Made by a program: the position numbers and the translations under genes. From Candidatus Kapaibacterium sp. (GTDB lineage: Bacteria > Bacteroidota > Ignavibacteria > Kapaibacteriales > UBA961), in contig JALRFC010000082.1 of NCBI GenBank assembly GCA_023253875.1, positions 1-7,318 of the forward strand: 7,318 bases of DNA. The letters run 5' to 3'. Each line of letters opens with the position of its first letter. The first letter of the stretch is position 1. A model generated the notes under the pieces. It was not told the DNA's origin, did not search any database, and worked only from the letters and a program-made list of their open reading frames with translations. Below, piece after piece: positions 7,171 to 7,318 of this stretch.

Positions 7171-7191
7171 GTACCCTACAAATTGTGTATA
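7171..7191 (-). promoter_or_regulatory. TATACA / TAGGGTAC start-proximal motif of gene A
   Basis: On the minus strand TATACA (7186-7191) is followed after 7 nt by TAGGGTAC (7171-7178), and then after 4 nt by the ATG at 7166. Gene C has the same pair. A -10 box with a very short leader is one reading. No convincing -35 element is seen about 17 nt upstream. Confidence 0.45.
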
Positions 7192-7196
7192 TCATT

Positions 7197-7266
7197 GCCT
7201 GACAAACAGGCCCCCATTAAAAGTTCCATTGTATACATGCCATATTCAGGGGGTATCATATGCATG
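7197..7266 (-). promoter_or_regulatory. Dyad-rich region upstream of gene A
   Basis: Two inverted repeats are visible. GCCTG/CAGGC (7197-7201 with 7207-7211) forms a 5-bp stem with a 5-nt loop. CATG-CATAT (7236-7239 and 7241-7245) pairs with ATATG-CATG (7258-7266), leaving a one-base bulge and a 12-nt loop. That loop contains a run of five G on the plus strand (7249-7253), complementary to the run of five C at 7211-7215, so a pseudoknot-like contact is possible if the region is transcribed. Neither stem has a T tract, so they are not obvious terminators. They could be operator sites or a leader structure. The remainder, 7267-7318, shows no gene or clear signal. Confidence 0.3.
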
Positions 7267-7318
7267 ACATATATTCTTTTTCAATAATGATGCCAAGGAT
7301 ATTCAGTTTCAGAATCAA

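Noticed and set aside
7197..7211. GCCTG/CAGGC stem as a terminator of an upstream gene
   Set aside because: The stem is only 5 bp and there is no T tract on either strand.
6985..7287. Plus-strand open frame of 100 codons opposite the start of gene A
   Set aside because: It runs antisense through the signal peptide and N-terminal domain of gene A and out over the upstream dyads, with no family resemblance.

Overview
The window comes from an AT-leaning bacterial chromosome. It probably belongs to the Bacteroidota/Chlorobiota side of the tree, perhaps an Ignavibacteria- or Kapabacteria-like lineage. The reasons are three Sec-exported proteins ending in C-terminal beta-sandwich tails of the type IX secretion (T9SS) type A kind, most clearly in the 648-aa protein, and the scarcity of strong Shine-Dalgarno sites. 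The phylum is an inference; no rRNA or other marker is present. All four genes lie on the minus strand, so the transcriptional order runs from high to low coordinates.

Reading in that direction: 7167-7318 is a leader/promoter region with dyads and a TATACA box plus TAGGGTAC motif. Gene A (7166-5259) encodes an exported protein with a PA-IL/LecA-like N-terminal beta-sandwich, a VWA domain and a C-terminal sorting-like tail. Five bases after its stop begins gene B (5253-3307), a diverged paralog with the same architecture, a canonical MIDAS and the clearest T9SS type A tail. A strong GC-rich hairpin (3263-3284) separates B from gene C (3234-832). Gene C encodes an 800-aa exported protein with an IPT/TIG-like domain, two tandem copies of an unrecognised Cys/Trp-rich module, and a sorting-like tail. 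C ends at an intrinsic terminator (771-810). Beyond that, pdxJ (712-2), encoding the vitamin B6 enzyme pyridoxine 5'-phosphate synthase, forms a separate and functionally unrelated unit.

A, B and C look like one locus making secreted or surface-attached proteins. A and B are almost certainly cotranscribed and translationally linked. C shares with A an upstream TATACA/TAGGGTAC arrangement, which suggests a parallel promoter or start signal. The combination of metal-binding VWA domains, lectin-like sandwiches and a duplicated carbohydrate-binding-like module suggests adhesion or glycan recognition. That role is inferred; no catalytic domain is visible in A, B or C. No mobile element, CRISPR array, tRNA or rRNA was found.
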